Shown here piece after piece: positions 1-7,747 of a stretch of DNA of 64,000 nucleotides. Location of the stretch: the NCBI GenBank assembly GCA_021784205.1, contig JAJXTB010000004.1, positions 1 through 64,000 of the forward strand, in the 5' to 3' direction. The DNA is from Actinomycetes bacterium. GTDB taxonomy: Bacteria; Actinomycetota; Acidimicrobiia; Acidimicrobiales; RAAP-2. The notes under the pieces are model-generated. The model did not search any database. It was not told the DNA's origin and saw only the letters and a list, made by a program, of their open reading frames with translations. The position numbers were made by a program, and so were the translations under genes. Within the stretch, counting starts at the first letter, position 1, and each line of letters opens with the position of its first letter.

Positions 1-688
1 CCAGCACCAGGGGACCGAGGTCGCCGCGTCGGCCCCGCGCGACGGTGTGGGCCTCGACGAGGCGCGCGATGTTCTTGCGCGGTTCGCGCGTGCCGACGTA
101 GAGCGAGAAGGGACCAGTGACACCCGCTTGCGACAGCACCGCCGCCACGGCGGCGCTATCGGCGGCCGGTGTCGCGTCATCCACGCCGAGACGCACGGAG
201 TGCAGACGCGACGCGGTGAAGCCCTCGGCGAGGAGCCGCTCGCTGAGCCCGGGCGAGGAAACCATGACGCGAATGGCCTCGCGTGAGCGCACGAGACGCA
301 GGCGACCCTCGTGGAAGCGCACGCCGCGCGCGGTGGTCGCCTCGGGTCGATCGCGCCAGAGCAGGTCATGCACGGCGACCGAGTGGATCGCGCCGCGCCG
401 ACCCCCGGCGAAGGGTCCCGCCAGGGACGTCGCGTGCACCACGTCGGCGTCGGCGGGCACTCCGATAGGGGCCAGGCGCCACAGACGGGTGAGCGCCGTG
501 ACGTCGAAGGGGATCGTCGTGGTCGCGACTCTCGGCACGTCGGCGAGGTTCCCGCGCGGGGCCAATCCGCGCACGTCCCACGCGCCGTCGAGTTCGGCGA
601 GACCCTGGAGGAGTCCGCGAACGTAACTGGCGATGCCGCCGGGCTGGGGCCGATAGAGCTGGTCCATCGAGACCACGAGCCTCGTCAC
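1..688 (-). CDS. GT4 glycosyltransferase, 3' end cut by window edge
   Basis: Group 1 (GT-B fold) glycosyltransferase, probably transferring a sugar to an envelope or storage glycan; acceptor unknown. It starts at GTG 686-688, and the reading frame stays open past base 1, so about 229 codons are visible. The N-terminal half has the glycine-rich PGGIASYVRG loop near residues 17-26, and the visible end carries the EPRKN motif (about residue 202) that opens the second Rossmann half in this family. Its GTG overlaps the stop of the glycosyltransferase upstream by four bases (GTGA), so the two are translationally coupled. Family assignment is firm; substrate cannot be told. Confidence 0.85.
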   Translation of the reverse strand, partial: MTRLVVSMDQLYRPQPGGIASYVRGLLQGLAELDGAWDVRGLAPRGNLADVPRVATTTIPFDVTALTRLWRLAPIGVPADADVVHATSLAGPFAGGRRGAIHSVAVHDLLWRDRPEATTARGVRFHEGRLRLVRSREAIRVMVSSPGLSERLLAEGFTASRLHSVRLGVDDATPAADSAAVAAVLSQAGVTGPFSLYVGTREPRKNIARLVEAHTVARGRRGDLGPLVL

Positions 689-1692
689 GCCGACCAGCCT
701 TGCACGACCCCGCGGTAGAGGTCGAGGTACGCCTTGGCCGCCGTCACCGGCGCGAAATCGACGGCACGATCGCGTCCGGCCGAGATTAAGACCGCCCGGT
801 GCGCCTCGCGCGCCATTATCTCTTCGAGGGCGCCGACCACGTCCTCGTTGCGTTCCACCAGCACCGCCGCCCCGCCGAGGAGCTCGCGGTTGATAGCGGT
901 CGAACGCGCGACGGTCGGCACGCCGGCGGCCAGCGCCGCGATAGCGAAGGAGGGGAACCGCGCGCCGTCCGAGAGGTGCAGCACCACGCGAGCGCCCGCG
1001 AGGGCCGAACGCGCGTCTCGTCGTGAGCGCACCCTCATGGCCGACGCCCTGGCGCGCACGACGGCACCCGCCTCGTCGCTGGCCAAGACAATCACCTGCG
1101 ACCCCGTGCGCTGGCCGAGTTCGACCAGCGCCTCGGCCACGTCGAGCAGTCGCTCGAGCGCCCCAGTGACGTTGACCACCAGATCGCGGCCGTCGAGCGT
1201 GGGCGCGACCGTGGGCACCGCCGGCGGCACCACCACGACCTGGTGGCGTTCGACGTCAAGCACGTCGAGAACCTCGTGGCTCGCGCTGCGGCTCGACGCG
1301 ACGAGGGTGGCTCCGTGGGCGACGGCGCGACGCAGCTGGGCAACGCGCTGATGGGTCCGCGACTCGCCACGCAGCGGGCGAAGATCATCCACCGAAATCA
1401 CGAGGGGAACCCGGCGCGTGGGCGGTGTGGCCAGCCCGGCCACGTGCACCAGGTCCACCGGCGGCAGCATCGTGTCGATCGCCCGGCCGCGACCCTGGCG
1501 CCAGGCGACCTGGAACAGCCAACGTCCCGCGAGGTGCGCCTCGCCGCTACCCGGGGCGCTGGTGCTGCGAAAGCGCACCAGGTCGCACCCACCGGCCGCG
1601 GCCAGGGCGTCGGCGAGGTCGTCCATCGAGTTGCCCAGGGACTCGAGCGACCCGTCGAGATCGAGCGCGACGCGAAGGGCCGGGTCGCTCAC
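685..1692 (-). CDS. GT4-like glycosyltransferase
   Basis: About 335 aa, group 1 glycosyltransferase-like. The C-terminal half shows the donor-site pattern (LSDGARFPSFAIAALAAGVP followed by AVLVERNEDVVGAL), with SFAIAALAAG in place of the usual E-x7-E block; the first E of that pair appears replaced, so activity on a normal donor is not certain. The frame is open up to 1749, but GTG 1690-1692 is the better start because it overlaps the upstream stop as GTGA and is followed by a hydrophobic first strand (ALRVALDL). It lies between a serine hydrolase and a second GT4 gene, all coupled. Confidence 0.75.
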   Translation of the reverse strand: MSDPALRVALDLDGSLESLGNSMDDLADALAAAGGCDLVRFRSTSAPGSGEAHLAGRWLFQVAWRQGRGRAIDTMLPPVDLVHVAGLATPPTRRVPLVISVDDLRPLRGESRTHQRVAQLRRAVAHGATLVASSRSASHEVLDVLDVERHQVVVVPPAVPTVAPTLDGRDLVVNVTGALERLLDVAEALVELGQRTGSQVIVLASDEAGAVVRARASAMRVRSRRDARSALAGARVVLHLSDGARFPSFAIAALAAGVPTVARSTAINRELLGGAAVLVERNEDVVGALEEIMAREAHRAVLISAGRDRAVDFAPVTAAKAYLDLYRGVVQGWSA

Positions 1693-2495
1693 GCGAGCGC
1701 CCGGGCTCGCATCTGGCTCGTCCAGGTCGGCCACAATGAGACGGCCCACGCGCCGAAAGGCTCAGTGCACGTGGCTACGACGCCCACCCCCTCGCGCGCG
1801 TTGAGCAGCATCAGCGCGCCGCTCTGTCCGAAATGGCCGAAGCTGTCCGCGGGCCACTCTCCCATCCAGTGGCCCTTGTCGCCGCGCACCTCGGGGCCGA
1901 GCCCCCACGGGCACGGGTCGAAGCGGCCGAAGCCCGGCACCACTCCCGCCAGGTCCGGCGCGTAGGGCGTGATCATCAGATCGCGCGTCGTGCGCGAGAG
2001 CACGTCGGGGCGCAGCCAGGCCAGACCCAGGGTCGTGAGGTCACGGGTCGATCCGACGACGCCCGCTGCGGCACGACCCTCGAGGCGCGTCTGATCCATG
2101 CCGAGCGGTGCGAAGACCCGCGACTCGAGCCACGTCGCGGGCTCGTTGTCGCCCACGACGAGCGACACGGCCAGGTCGATCCCGTAGTTCGAGTAGACGC
2201 GTCGCACGCCCGCGGCCGCACGCACGTCGCCCTCCTCGAGGCCCGCCCCGCTCGAGTGGCTCAGCAGGTCGGCAATCGTCTCGCCCCGCGGACCGATGGC
2301 TTCGTTGTAGCGATGCAGACCCCAGTCGAACTCGACGCCGAAGGCCATCGCCACGGCCATCTTGGACACCGAGGCCCACACCCGACGCTCTTCCAGGTCC
2401 CCGTCAGCGGCGAGACGCTCCTCGGCGCCGTCGCGTACCCGAAACACCACCGCAGAGGCTCGACCCGGCCACTCTCGCGTCAACGCCTCGCTCAC
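1689..2495 (-). CDS. Serine hydrolase of the beta-lactamase/penicillin-binding-protein fold
   Basis: 268 aa, class C beta-lactamase-like family (DD-peptidases, esterases). The nucleophile motif SVSK is at residues 42-45, the second motif YSNYG is in mid-protein, and an HFGQSG segment near residue 225 stands in for the KTG box. No signal peptide is visible, which favours an intracellular esterase or amidase over a wall peptidase. The start is GTG 2493-2495, six bases after a TAGCAT hexamer (2507-2502 on the minus strand), so the message is probably leaderless. It heads an operon with two glycosyltransferases and is divergent from cofD. Confidence 0.8.
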   Translation of the reverse strand: MSEALTREWPGRASAVVFRVRDGAEERLAADGDLEERRVWASVSKMAVAMAFGVEFDWGLHRYNEAIGPRGETIADLLSHSSGAGLEEGDVRAAAGVRRVYSNYGIDLAVSLVVGDNEPATWLESRVFAPLGMDQTRLEGRAAAGVVGSTRDLTTLGLAWLRPDVLSRTTRDLMITPYAPDLAGVVPGFGRFDPCPWGLGPEVRGDKGHWMGEWPADSFGHFGQSGALMLLNAREGVGVVATCTEPFGAWAVSLWPTWTSQMRARALA

Positions 2496-2501
2496 ACCCC
2501 G

Positions 2502-2507
2502 ATGCTA
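2502..2507 (-). promoter_or_regulatory. Leaderless promoter -10 (TAGCAT) for serine hydrolase
   Basis: TANNNT hexamer six bases before GTG 2495, putting the expected transcription start on the start codon. Confidence 0.5.
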
Positions 2508-2519
2508 GTAAAGCGCCCC

Positions 2520-2525
2520 TAGAGT
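2520..2525 (+). promoter_or_regulatory. Leaderless promoter -10 (TAGAGT) for cofD
   Basis: TANNNT hexamer seven bases before GTG 2533; it faces away from the serine hydrolase promoter within a 37-base divergent gap. Confidence 0.5.
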
Positions 2526-2532
2526 TTCGGGA

Positions 2533-3447
2533 GTGATCAGCGTACTCAGCGGTGGCGTGGGAGCCGCGCGACTCCTCGCCGCGCTGCGTGCGAACGTGCC
2601 CGACCTCGAACTCGAGGCGATCGTGAACGTCGGCGACGACCTCGTGCTGCACGGGCTCACCATCTGTCCCGACCTTGACACCATCACCTATACCCTGGCG
2701 GGTCTCAACAACGAGGTGACCGGCTGGGGGCTCACCGGCGAAACCTGGCGAGTGATGGACGAGCTCGCCGCCTTGGGGGGCGAGGACTGGTTCCGTCTCG
2801 GCGATCGCGATCTGGCCACCCACCTCTATCGAACCCAGCGCCTCGCTGAGGGTGCGACCAAGAGCGAGGTCGCGGCCGAACTCGCCGATCGCCACGGCGT
2901 GGGCGTGCGACTCTTGCCCGTCAGCGACGATCCGCTCGCGACGATGCTCGACACCGAGGTCGGCGAGCTGAGCTTCCAGGAGTACTTCGTGGCCCACCGC
3001 CACGACGTCGCGGTGCAAGCCATCCGCGTCGAGGGAGCAACGTCCGCAACCGCGACGCAAGAGGTGTTGGCGAGCCTGGAGCGCGCAACGCGCATCGTGA
3101 TCGCGCCCTCCAATCCTCTCTTGTCCATCGAACCGATACTTGCGGTTGCACCCGTACGCGAGCGACTCGCCTCGCGGCGCCATGACGTCATCGCGGTCTC
3201 GCCGATCGTGGGCGGCGCAGCCCTCAAGGGTCCGGCCGATCGCCTCCTCGCGCAGATGGGCTACCCCGCGACCTGCGTCGGAGTCGCTCAGTACTACCGA
3301 GGCCTCGTCGGCACACTCGTTATCGACGAGGTCGACGCCGCCCACGCCGACGCGGTGCGCGACATGGGAATGGACTGCGTTGTGACGACCACGGTCATGG
3401 CCGATCCCGCGAACGCGGCCCGTCTCGCACTGGTCGTCACCTCGTGA
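2533..3447 (+). CDS. cofD: 2-phospho-L-lactate transferase (CofD/FbiA)
   Basis: 304 aa. Joins the phospho-lactate/phosphoenolpyruvate moiety from its guanylylated donor to the deazaflavin Fo, giving (dehydro)F420-0. The N-terminal SGGVGAARLLAAL (res 5-17) and the NVGDDLVLHGL segment near residue 37 are hallmarks of the CofD family, and the C-terminal half holds the family's PSNPLLSIEPIL block. The length is normal. It starts at GTG 2533 behind a leaderless-type -10 and overlaps cofE by four bases (GTGA). The organism therefore makes coenzyme F420. Confidence 0.95.
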   Translation: MISVLSGGVGAARLLAALRANVPDLELEAIVNVGDDLVLHGLTICPDLDTITYTLAGLNNEVTGWGLTGETWRVMDELAALGGEDWFRLGDRDLATHLYRTQRLAEGATKSEVAAELADRHGVGVRLLPVSDDPLATMLDTEVGELSFQEYFVAHRHDVAVQAIRVEGATSATATQEVLASLERATRIVIAPSNPLLSIEPILAVAPVRERLASRRHDVIAVSPIVGGAALKGPADRLLAQMGYPATCVGVAQYYRGLVGTLVIDEVDAAHADAVRDMGMDCVVTTTVMADPANAARLALVVTS

Positions 3448-4151
3448 GCCTCACCATCACGCCCCTGGCCCTTGCGGCGGCCGTCGTGTCTGGCGACGAC
3501 CTCGTCGCGCACCTGCTCGACGCCCTGGGCGACGCGCGACTGTCGCTCGACTCGGGCGATCTGGTGGTCGTCACGAGCAAGGTCGTCGCCAAGTCCGAGG
3601 GCCGCGTGATCGCGTTCTCGGGACTCGAGGCCGACAAGGTCCGACTCATCGAGAGCGAGTCGCGCCGGGTGCTACGGCGTCGAGGGGCGCTGCGCATCAC
3701 CGAGACGCATCACGGATTCGTCAACGCCAACGCCGGCGTGGACCTCTCCAACGCTGACGAGGGGACGGCAGTGTTGTTACCGCTCGACCCGGACCGCTCC
3801 GCGCGACGCCTGCGCGGCGAGATCGGTCGACGCGTCGGCGTCGAAGTCGGCGTCGTAGTCACCGACACCTTCGGACGCGCCTGGCGACAGGGCGTGTGCG
3901 ACGTGGCGATCGGCTCGGCCGGAGTACGGGCGTTGATCGACCTGCGCGGCACGCCCGACGCCAACGGGCGCGTCCTCGAGGCCACCGAGGTGGCGATCGC
4001 CGACGAAGTCGCCGCGGCCGCGAATCTGGTGATGGGCAAGGCCGCCGCGACGCCGTTCGCGCTGCTGCGCGGGCTCGACGCGTCCTTCTTCGGGGAGGGT
4101 TCCGTCGGCGGGGACCTGATTCGCCGCCCCCACGACGATCTCTTTCGCTAG
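3444..4151 (+). CDS. cofE: Coenzyme F420-0:L-glutamate ligase (CofE)
   Basis: 235 aa. GTP-dependent addition of gamma-linked glutamates to F420-0. Family motifs include the N-terminal VVTSKVVAKSEGR block and the VVVTDTFGRAWRQG segment near residue 140. It carries only the ligase domain; mycobacterial FbiB has an added C-terminal nitroreductase-like FMN domain that is absent here, so any dehydro-F420 reduction needs a separate enzyme. A TTA leucine codon lies at 3777-3779, which needs a UAA-anticodon tRNA. Its stop shares CTAG with the convergent nucleotidyltransferase. Confidence 0.94.
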   Translation: MSLTITPLALAAAVVSGDDLVAHLLDALGDARLSLDSGDLVVVTSKVVAKSEGRVIAFSGLEADKVRLIESESRRVLRRRGALRITETHHGFVNANAGVDLSNADEGTAVLLPLDPDRSARRLRGEIGRRVGVEVGVVVTDTFGRAWRQGVCDVAIGSAGVRALIDLRGTPDANGRVLEATEVAIADEVAAAANLVMGKAAATPFALLRGLDASFFGEGSVGGDLIRRPHDDLFR

Positions 4152-5179
4152 CCCTCGCCTCGGCGCACATCGCCCGCGAGCGACTCGCCAGGCTCGACGA
4201 ACTCGCCCGCGCCGATCACGCAGGTTGCTTCGAGCGTGGCGGCCGCGCCAATCACCGCTCTCGGCCCGACGATGCAGTGGCTCAAGACGGCACCGTCGTC
4301 GATGACGCAGCCGGGCATCAAGACCACGTGGTCGAGCTCGACGCCAGCTCCCACCACGCAGTCGCGGTCCACGACCGCCCGACGCAGGTGTGCGTCGGGC
4401 GACACGCGCGCCGACGGGTGGCACCACGTCGCGTCGACGAGACCGACCAACGCAGGTCCGTGGTGACCATTACGACCCTCGAGGACGTCGACGTTGGCGC
4501 GCAGGTAGGTGGCGGGGGTTCCGGTGTCGAGCCAGTAGCCCTCGTCGGCGAGCGCGAAGAGCGAACCGTCGGCGGCCAGCGCGGGGAACGTCTCGCGCTC
4601 CACGCTCACCGGACGTCCCGCGTCGATGCGCTCGAGTACCGACGGCTCGAACAGGTAGGCACCGGCGTTGATCAAGTTGGTGGGCGCCTCGTCGCGCGGG
4701 GGCTTCTCGACGAAGGCGATCACGCGACCATCTGGCGTCGTGGGCACGACGCCAAACAGGGACGGGTCCTCGACCGCGTGCAGCGAGATGCTCGCCGTCG
4801 CGTGGCGCGAGCGGTGGAACTCCAGTAGCCGCGTGACGTCGAGGTCGGTCAGGACGTCGCCGTTGACCACCAGGAACGTGTCGTCGATGCCCGCGTGTTC
4901 GGCCGCGAATCGAATGGCCCCCGCTGTGCCCTGGGCCTCGGGCTCGACCGCGTAGCTGACCTTGACGCCGCCGATCACGTTGTCCGGGTACGCCTCGATG
5001 AATCGGTCAGGCATGTAGCCCAGCGACAAGACCGCGTCGGTCACGCCCTGGCGGCCCAGGTTGCCGAGCACGTACTCGATGATCGGCGAACCCACGAGGG
5101 GCAACATCTGCTTGGGCGTGTGATACGTCAGGGGCCTCATTCGGGTCCCCATGCCGCCGACGAGGACGACAGATTTCAC
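4148..5179 (-). CDS. Sugar-1-phosphate nucleotidyltransferase (mannose-1-phosphate guanylyltransferase-like)
   Basis: 343 aa. Makes an NDP-sugar from a sugar-1-phosphate and NTP. The N-terminal VLVGGMGTRMRPLT (res 5-18) is the nucleotide loop, followed by PKQMLPLVGSPIIEY; the NGDVLTDLD segment binds metal and FVEKPPRDEAPTNLINAG lines the sugar site. From about residue 250 to the end it has hexapeptide-like repeats of a left-handed beta helix. Actinobacteria often keep a GDP-mannose pyrophosphorylase next to the F420 genes, which supports the mannose call, but glucose or GlcNAc-1-P cannot be excluded. GTG start. Confidence 0.8.
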   Translation of the reverse strand: MKSVVLVGGMGTRMRPLTYHTPKQMLPLVGSPIIEYVLGNLGRQGVTDAVLSLGYMPDRFIEAYPDNVIGGVKVSYAVEPEAQGTAGAIRFAAEHAGIDDTFLVVNGDVLTDLDVTRLLEFHRSRHATASISLHAVEDPSLFGVVPTTPDGRVIAFVEKPPRDEAPTNLINAGAYLFEPSVLERIDAGRPVSVERETFPALAADGSLFALADEGYWLDTGTPATYLRANVDVLEGRNGHHGPALVGLVDATWCHPSARVSPDAHLRRAVVDRDCVVGAGVELDHVVLMPGCVIDDGAVLSHCIVGPRAVIGAAATLEATCVIGAGEFVEPGESLAGDVRRGEG

Positions 5180-5181
5180 GT

Positions 5182-5985
5182 TTAGCCCTTAGGCGCGGTG
5201 GTGGTCGTCTTCGAGGTCGCCGGTACCGTGGTCGGCACCGTCGTCAAGGGCTTTACGGTGGTGGACGGGATTGTCGCCGGCGGGCTCGTCGTCGTCGGCG
5301 TCGCGTTCGCCGCGACCATCGCGTTCACAGTCGCCTGCTGGGGCGCCTTGGGCGTCACGCCTTGGGGCTCGAAGGCCATCGTCACACGAAGGAACTGGGT
5401 GAGCTTGATCGACGCCGGGTTGGTGGTCACCACGGGCTTCTTCTGGCCGAACGAGGTCCAGTAGGCGTAGGAGACCTGACCCTTCTGACCGGCGTACTTT
5501 GACTTGGTCGGGCACGTGTCACCGTTGTGATACGTGGTGGTGGTCGAGGACTTGCCCGACGACGTCGGTACCGCGAGCTCGCTGGAGGACGCGATGAGGC
5601 CCGGGTACTCGGCCGCGAACTGACCCAGCGTGGCGTGCGAACCCGAGTCGGCCGCCGAGACGGGACTGATCTTGATGACGTCGGCGGTCTGGACGGTCAG
5701 GCCCGCGTTCGCTGAGGGATTCGGCGCCAGGAACGGCAGCGTCTTGCCGCAGGCCTCAATCGAGAGCGCCGCGTACCAGGTCGTACCGACGGCCGGCGGG
5801 GTACCGGTGGCCGCGCTCGAGGGGTTCTGGTACTCGTAGCGCGAAAACACCGTCGCCACGAGGCCCAACACCACGATGACGGCCAACGCCCCGTAGAAGT
5901 TGACCGGACGGGTTTTCTGATAGGACTTGCCGCCGCCCGACGCGCCGACTCGACTGACCCACTTACCTGTTGCGCTTTTAGCCAC
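5182..5985 (-). CDS. Membrane-anchored extracytoplasmic protein of unknown function
   Basis: About 267 aa. There is a short basic N-terminus, one membrane segment (GALAVIVVLGLVATVF), an extracytoplasmic domain containing two cysteines, and a Thr/Ser/Pro-rich tail (many TTT runs) ending in TTTTAPKG. The frame is open to TTG 6009, but GTG 5983-5985 is preferred because TAGCGT sits seven bases upstream. Single-pass topology with the C-terminus outside is likely. It lies directly upstream of the nucleotidyltransferase, suggesting an envelope role. I do not recognise the family. Confidence 0.7.
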   Translation of the reverse strand: MAKSATGKWVSRVGASGGGKSYQKTRPVNFYGALAVIVVLGLVATVFSRYEYQNPSSAATGTPPAVGTTWYAALSIEACGKTLPFLAPNPSANAGLTVQTADVIKISPVSAADSGSHATLGQFAAEYPGLIASSSELAVPTSSGKSSTTTTYHNGDTCPTKSKYAGQKGQVSYAYWTSFGQKKPVVTTNPASIKLTQFLRVTMAFEPQGVTPKAPQQATVNAMVAANATPTTTSPPATIPSTTVKPLTTVPTTVPATSKTTTTAPKG

Positions 5986-5992
5986 GGAGACC

Positions 5993-5998
5993 ACGCTA
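5993..5998 (-). promoter_or_regulatory. Leaderless promoter -10 (TAGCGT)
   Basis: Seven bases before GTG 5985; it decides that start over TTG 6009. Confidence 0.5.
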
Positions 5999-6021
5999 CT
6001 AAAGAACAACGCCCCCGCGTT

Positions 6022-6372
6022 CTAGTGGTGCCGCGACACCCGACGCGCGATCAGGCGCCAACCCTCCATTGCCAGTCCCAGAAAGGCCAGCGCGACGAGA
6101 ATGAAGGCGAATGCGGTGCCCTGTCCGGCCAAAACGCGCGCCACCATGCCAATCGCGACGGTCACGACCACGACCAACGCCCCATCACGCAGGCTAAGTC
6201 CGCGCCGAGAACGGCGCGAGAGGACCAACCAGGCCACGGCCAGGCCGAGCGCGAAGGGCCAGCTCGTCGAGACGAGTCCCTTTAGCGCATCTCCGTGATG
6301 GTGACGTTCACGACCAATAGCCACGAACACCACGACCACGACGAGATCGATGAAGGGAGCCACACGACGCAC
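6022..6372 (-). CDS. DUF3054 family membrane protein
   Basis: 116 aa with about four hydrophobic segments. The N-terminal PFIDLVVVVVFVAIGRERHHHG matches the family hallmark (P-x-x-D-x-x-x-x-x-x-F-x-x-x-GR-x-x-H). The function of the family is unknown. The start is GTG 6370-6372, fixed by TACGAT six bases upstream. A tRNA gene lies just upstream on the same strand. Confidence 0.85.
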   Translation of the reverse strand: MRRVAPFIDLVVVVVFVAIGRERHHHGDALKGLVSTSWPFALGLAVAWLVLSRRSRRGLSLRDGALVVVVTVAIGMVARVLAGQGTAFAFILVALAFLGLAMEGWRLIARRVSRHH

Positions 6373-6378
6373 CGGCGC

Positions 6379-6384
6379 ATCGTA
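6379..6384 (-). promoter_or_regulatory. Leaderless promoter -10 (TACGAT) for DUF3054 gene
   Basis: Six bases before GTG 6372. Confidence 0.5.
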
Positions 6385-6401
6385 GCGGGCGCGCAGGGGC
6401 G

Positions 6402-6478
6402 TGGTAGGGGCGGAGGGACTCGAACCCTCACTGGAGGCGGTTTAAGCGCCCTGCCTCTGCCAATTGGGCTACGCCCCC
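6402..6478 (-). tRNA. tRNA with UAA anticodon (tRNA-Leu) and a short variable arm
   Basis: Cloverleaf read on the minus strand: acceptor GGGGGCG with CGCCCCT (G1-U72 wobble), D stem GCC/GGC, anticodon stem GGGCG/CGCCT with loop CTTAAAC (anticodon UAA at 6444-6442), five-base variable region CCAGT, T stem GAGGG/CCCTC with loop TTCGAGT, discriminator A, encoded CCA. It is 77 nt. Leucine tRNAs normally have a long class II variable arm; this one has none. TTA codons do occur nearby (3777, 8522, 26182). Confidence 0.85.
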
Positions 6479-6549
6479 GCGTTCACGCTACCGACACGCT
6501 AACCCACCAACGTTGTTCTCAAACTGCGGACATTCTGACAATCGATAAC

Positions 6550-6555
6550 TAGGCT
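6550..6555 (+). promoter_or_regulatory. Leaderless promoter -10 (TAGGCT) for NlpC/P60 gene
   Basis: Six bases before ATG 6562. Confidence 0.5.
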
Positions 6556-6561
6556 TGACGC

Positions 6562-7731
6562 ATGGTTCGCGTGCGTTGTCGGGGCACCACTCGATCACTT
6601 CGGCTGGTAGCGCTCGCCGCGGCGGTCATCTCGAGCACCCTGCTGCCCGCGGTCGCCCACGGCGCATCCATCGCCCAAACCCAGGCCGCGATCGCCGCGT
6701 TGTCGGCCCGGCTCGCCGACCAGCAGCGAGTCAGCGAGACCACCGCGAACGCCTACGACGCCGCCAAAGTCTCCCTGGCCAACATCGAGGCCAATATCGT
6801 GGTGCTCAAGCGCAACGAGGCGGCCAAGCGCGCGGCCGTCTCGGTGACCTCCAAAGAGCTCGTCGTCGCGGTGGTGCGTGCCTACGTGCTCGGCGCGGCC
6901 GACGCGCAGATCCTCGCCCTGTTCAACCAGAGCGTGACCTCGAGCGACGCGCGCAAGGTCTTCGAGGACCAGGTCGTTGGCGACCTCACGTCGATCCGCG
7001 ATCGCTACCAGGCTCAGAAGACGTCGCTCGATCACACCATCCACGAGGTCGCGATCCAAGAGGCCAACGCCCTCTATCAGACCAACACGATGCGCGCCCT
7101 GCTCGCCCAGAACATCCGCAACGAGAACGAGACCCAGGCGACGCTCGCGGTGATGACCAAGCAGCTCAAGGGTGAGATCATCACCTACGAGATAGCCGTC
7201 GGCACCGAGGCCGCGCGACACCGCGACGTCGCCAAGGAGGAGGCGGCGGTCGCTGCCGCCTCGGCCGTCGGGGGCCAGGCCGCCGCCAACGAGGTCCTTC
7301 AGGCCATCCAGCGCGCGACGCCCACCACCTACGCCGGCACCGCCGCCGGATCCAAACAGGGCATGGCGGCCCTGCACTGGGCCGAGAGCCAGATCGGCGT
7401 GCCCTACGTCTGGGGCGGCGAGACCCCTGGCAAAGGCTTCGACTGCTCCGGACTGGTCCAGTGGGCCTGGGCCAAGGCGGGATTCACCATCCCTCGCACC
7501 ACCGAGACCCAGTGGCCGGCGCTGCGTCACGTGCCGCTCACCGCGCTGCAGCCCGGCGACCTGCTCTTCTACTACAACCTTGACGGCGACCACCTAGTCG
7601 ACCACGTCGTGATGTACGCCGGCAGTGGACCGTGGGGCACGAGCACGATCATCGCCGCCGCCCACTCGGGCACCACCGTGTCGCTCGCCCCGATGTTCAC
7701 GTTCGGCCTGATCGGGGCCGGTCGCCCGTAG
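6562..7731 (+). CDS. Secreted NlpC/P60 peptidoglycan endopeptidase with coiled-coil
   Basis: 389 aa, RipA/RipC-like layout: signal peptide (res 1-34, ending near AHGA), a long alpha-helical coiled-coil segment (about 36-230), and a C-terminal NlpC/P60 cysteine peptidase (about 265-389) that cuts stem peptides during division or wall turnover. The catalytic triad is visible as Cys295 in FDCSGLVQW, His348 in DHVVMYAG and His368 in AAHSG. The coiled-coil probably docks to the division machinery or keeps the enzyme autoinhibited, as in related proteins. The start follows a leaderless-type promoter. Confidence 0.93.
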   Translation: MVRVRCRGTTRSLRLVALAAAVISSTLLPAVAHGASIAQTQAAIAALSARLADQQRVSETTANAYDAAKVSLANIEANIVVLKRNEAAKRAAVSVTSKELVVAVVRAYVLGAADAQILALFNQSVTSSDARKVFEDQVVGDLTSIRDRYQAQKTSLDHTIHEVAIQEANALYQTNTMRALLAQNIRNENETQATLAVMTKQLKGEIITYEIAVGTEAARHRDVAKEEAAVAAASAVGGQAAANEVLQAIQRATPTTYAGTAAGSKQGMAALHWAESQIGVPYVWGGETPGKGFDCSGLVQWAWAKAGFTIPRTTETQWPALRHVPLTALQPGDLLFYYNLDGDHLVDHVVMYAGSGPWGTSTIIAAAHSGTTVSLAPMFTFGLIGAGRP

Positions 7732-7735
7732 CCGA

Positions 7736-7741
7736 TACGGT
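7736..7741 (+). promoter_or_regulatory. Leaderless-type -10 (TACGGT) pointing at an ATC codon
   Basis: TANNNT hexamer exactly six bases before ATC 7748-7750, the first codon of the GT2 reading frame. It is the main sequence evidence that the next gene begins at a non-canonical codon. Confidence 0.4.
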
Positions 7742-7747
7742 AGAAGA

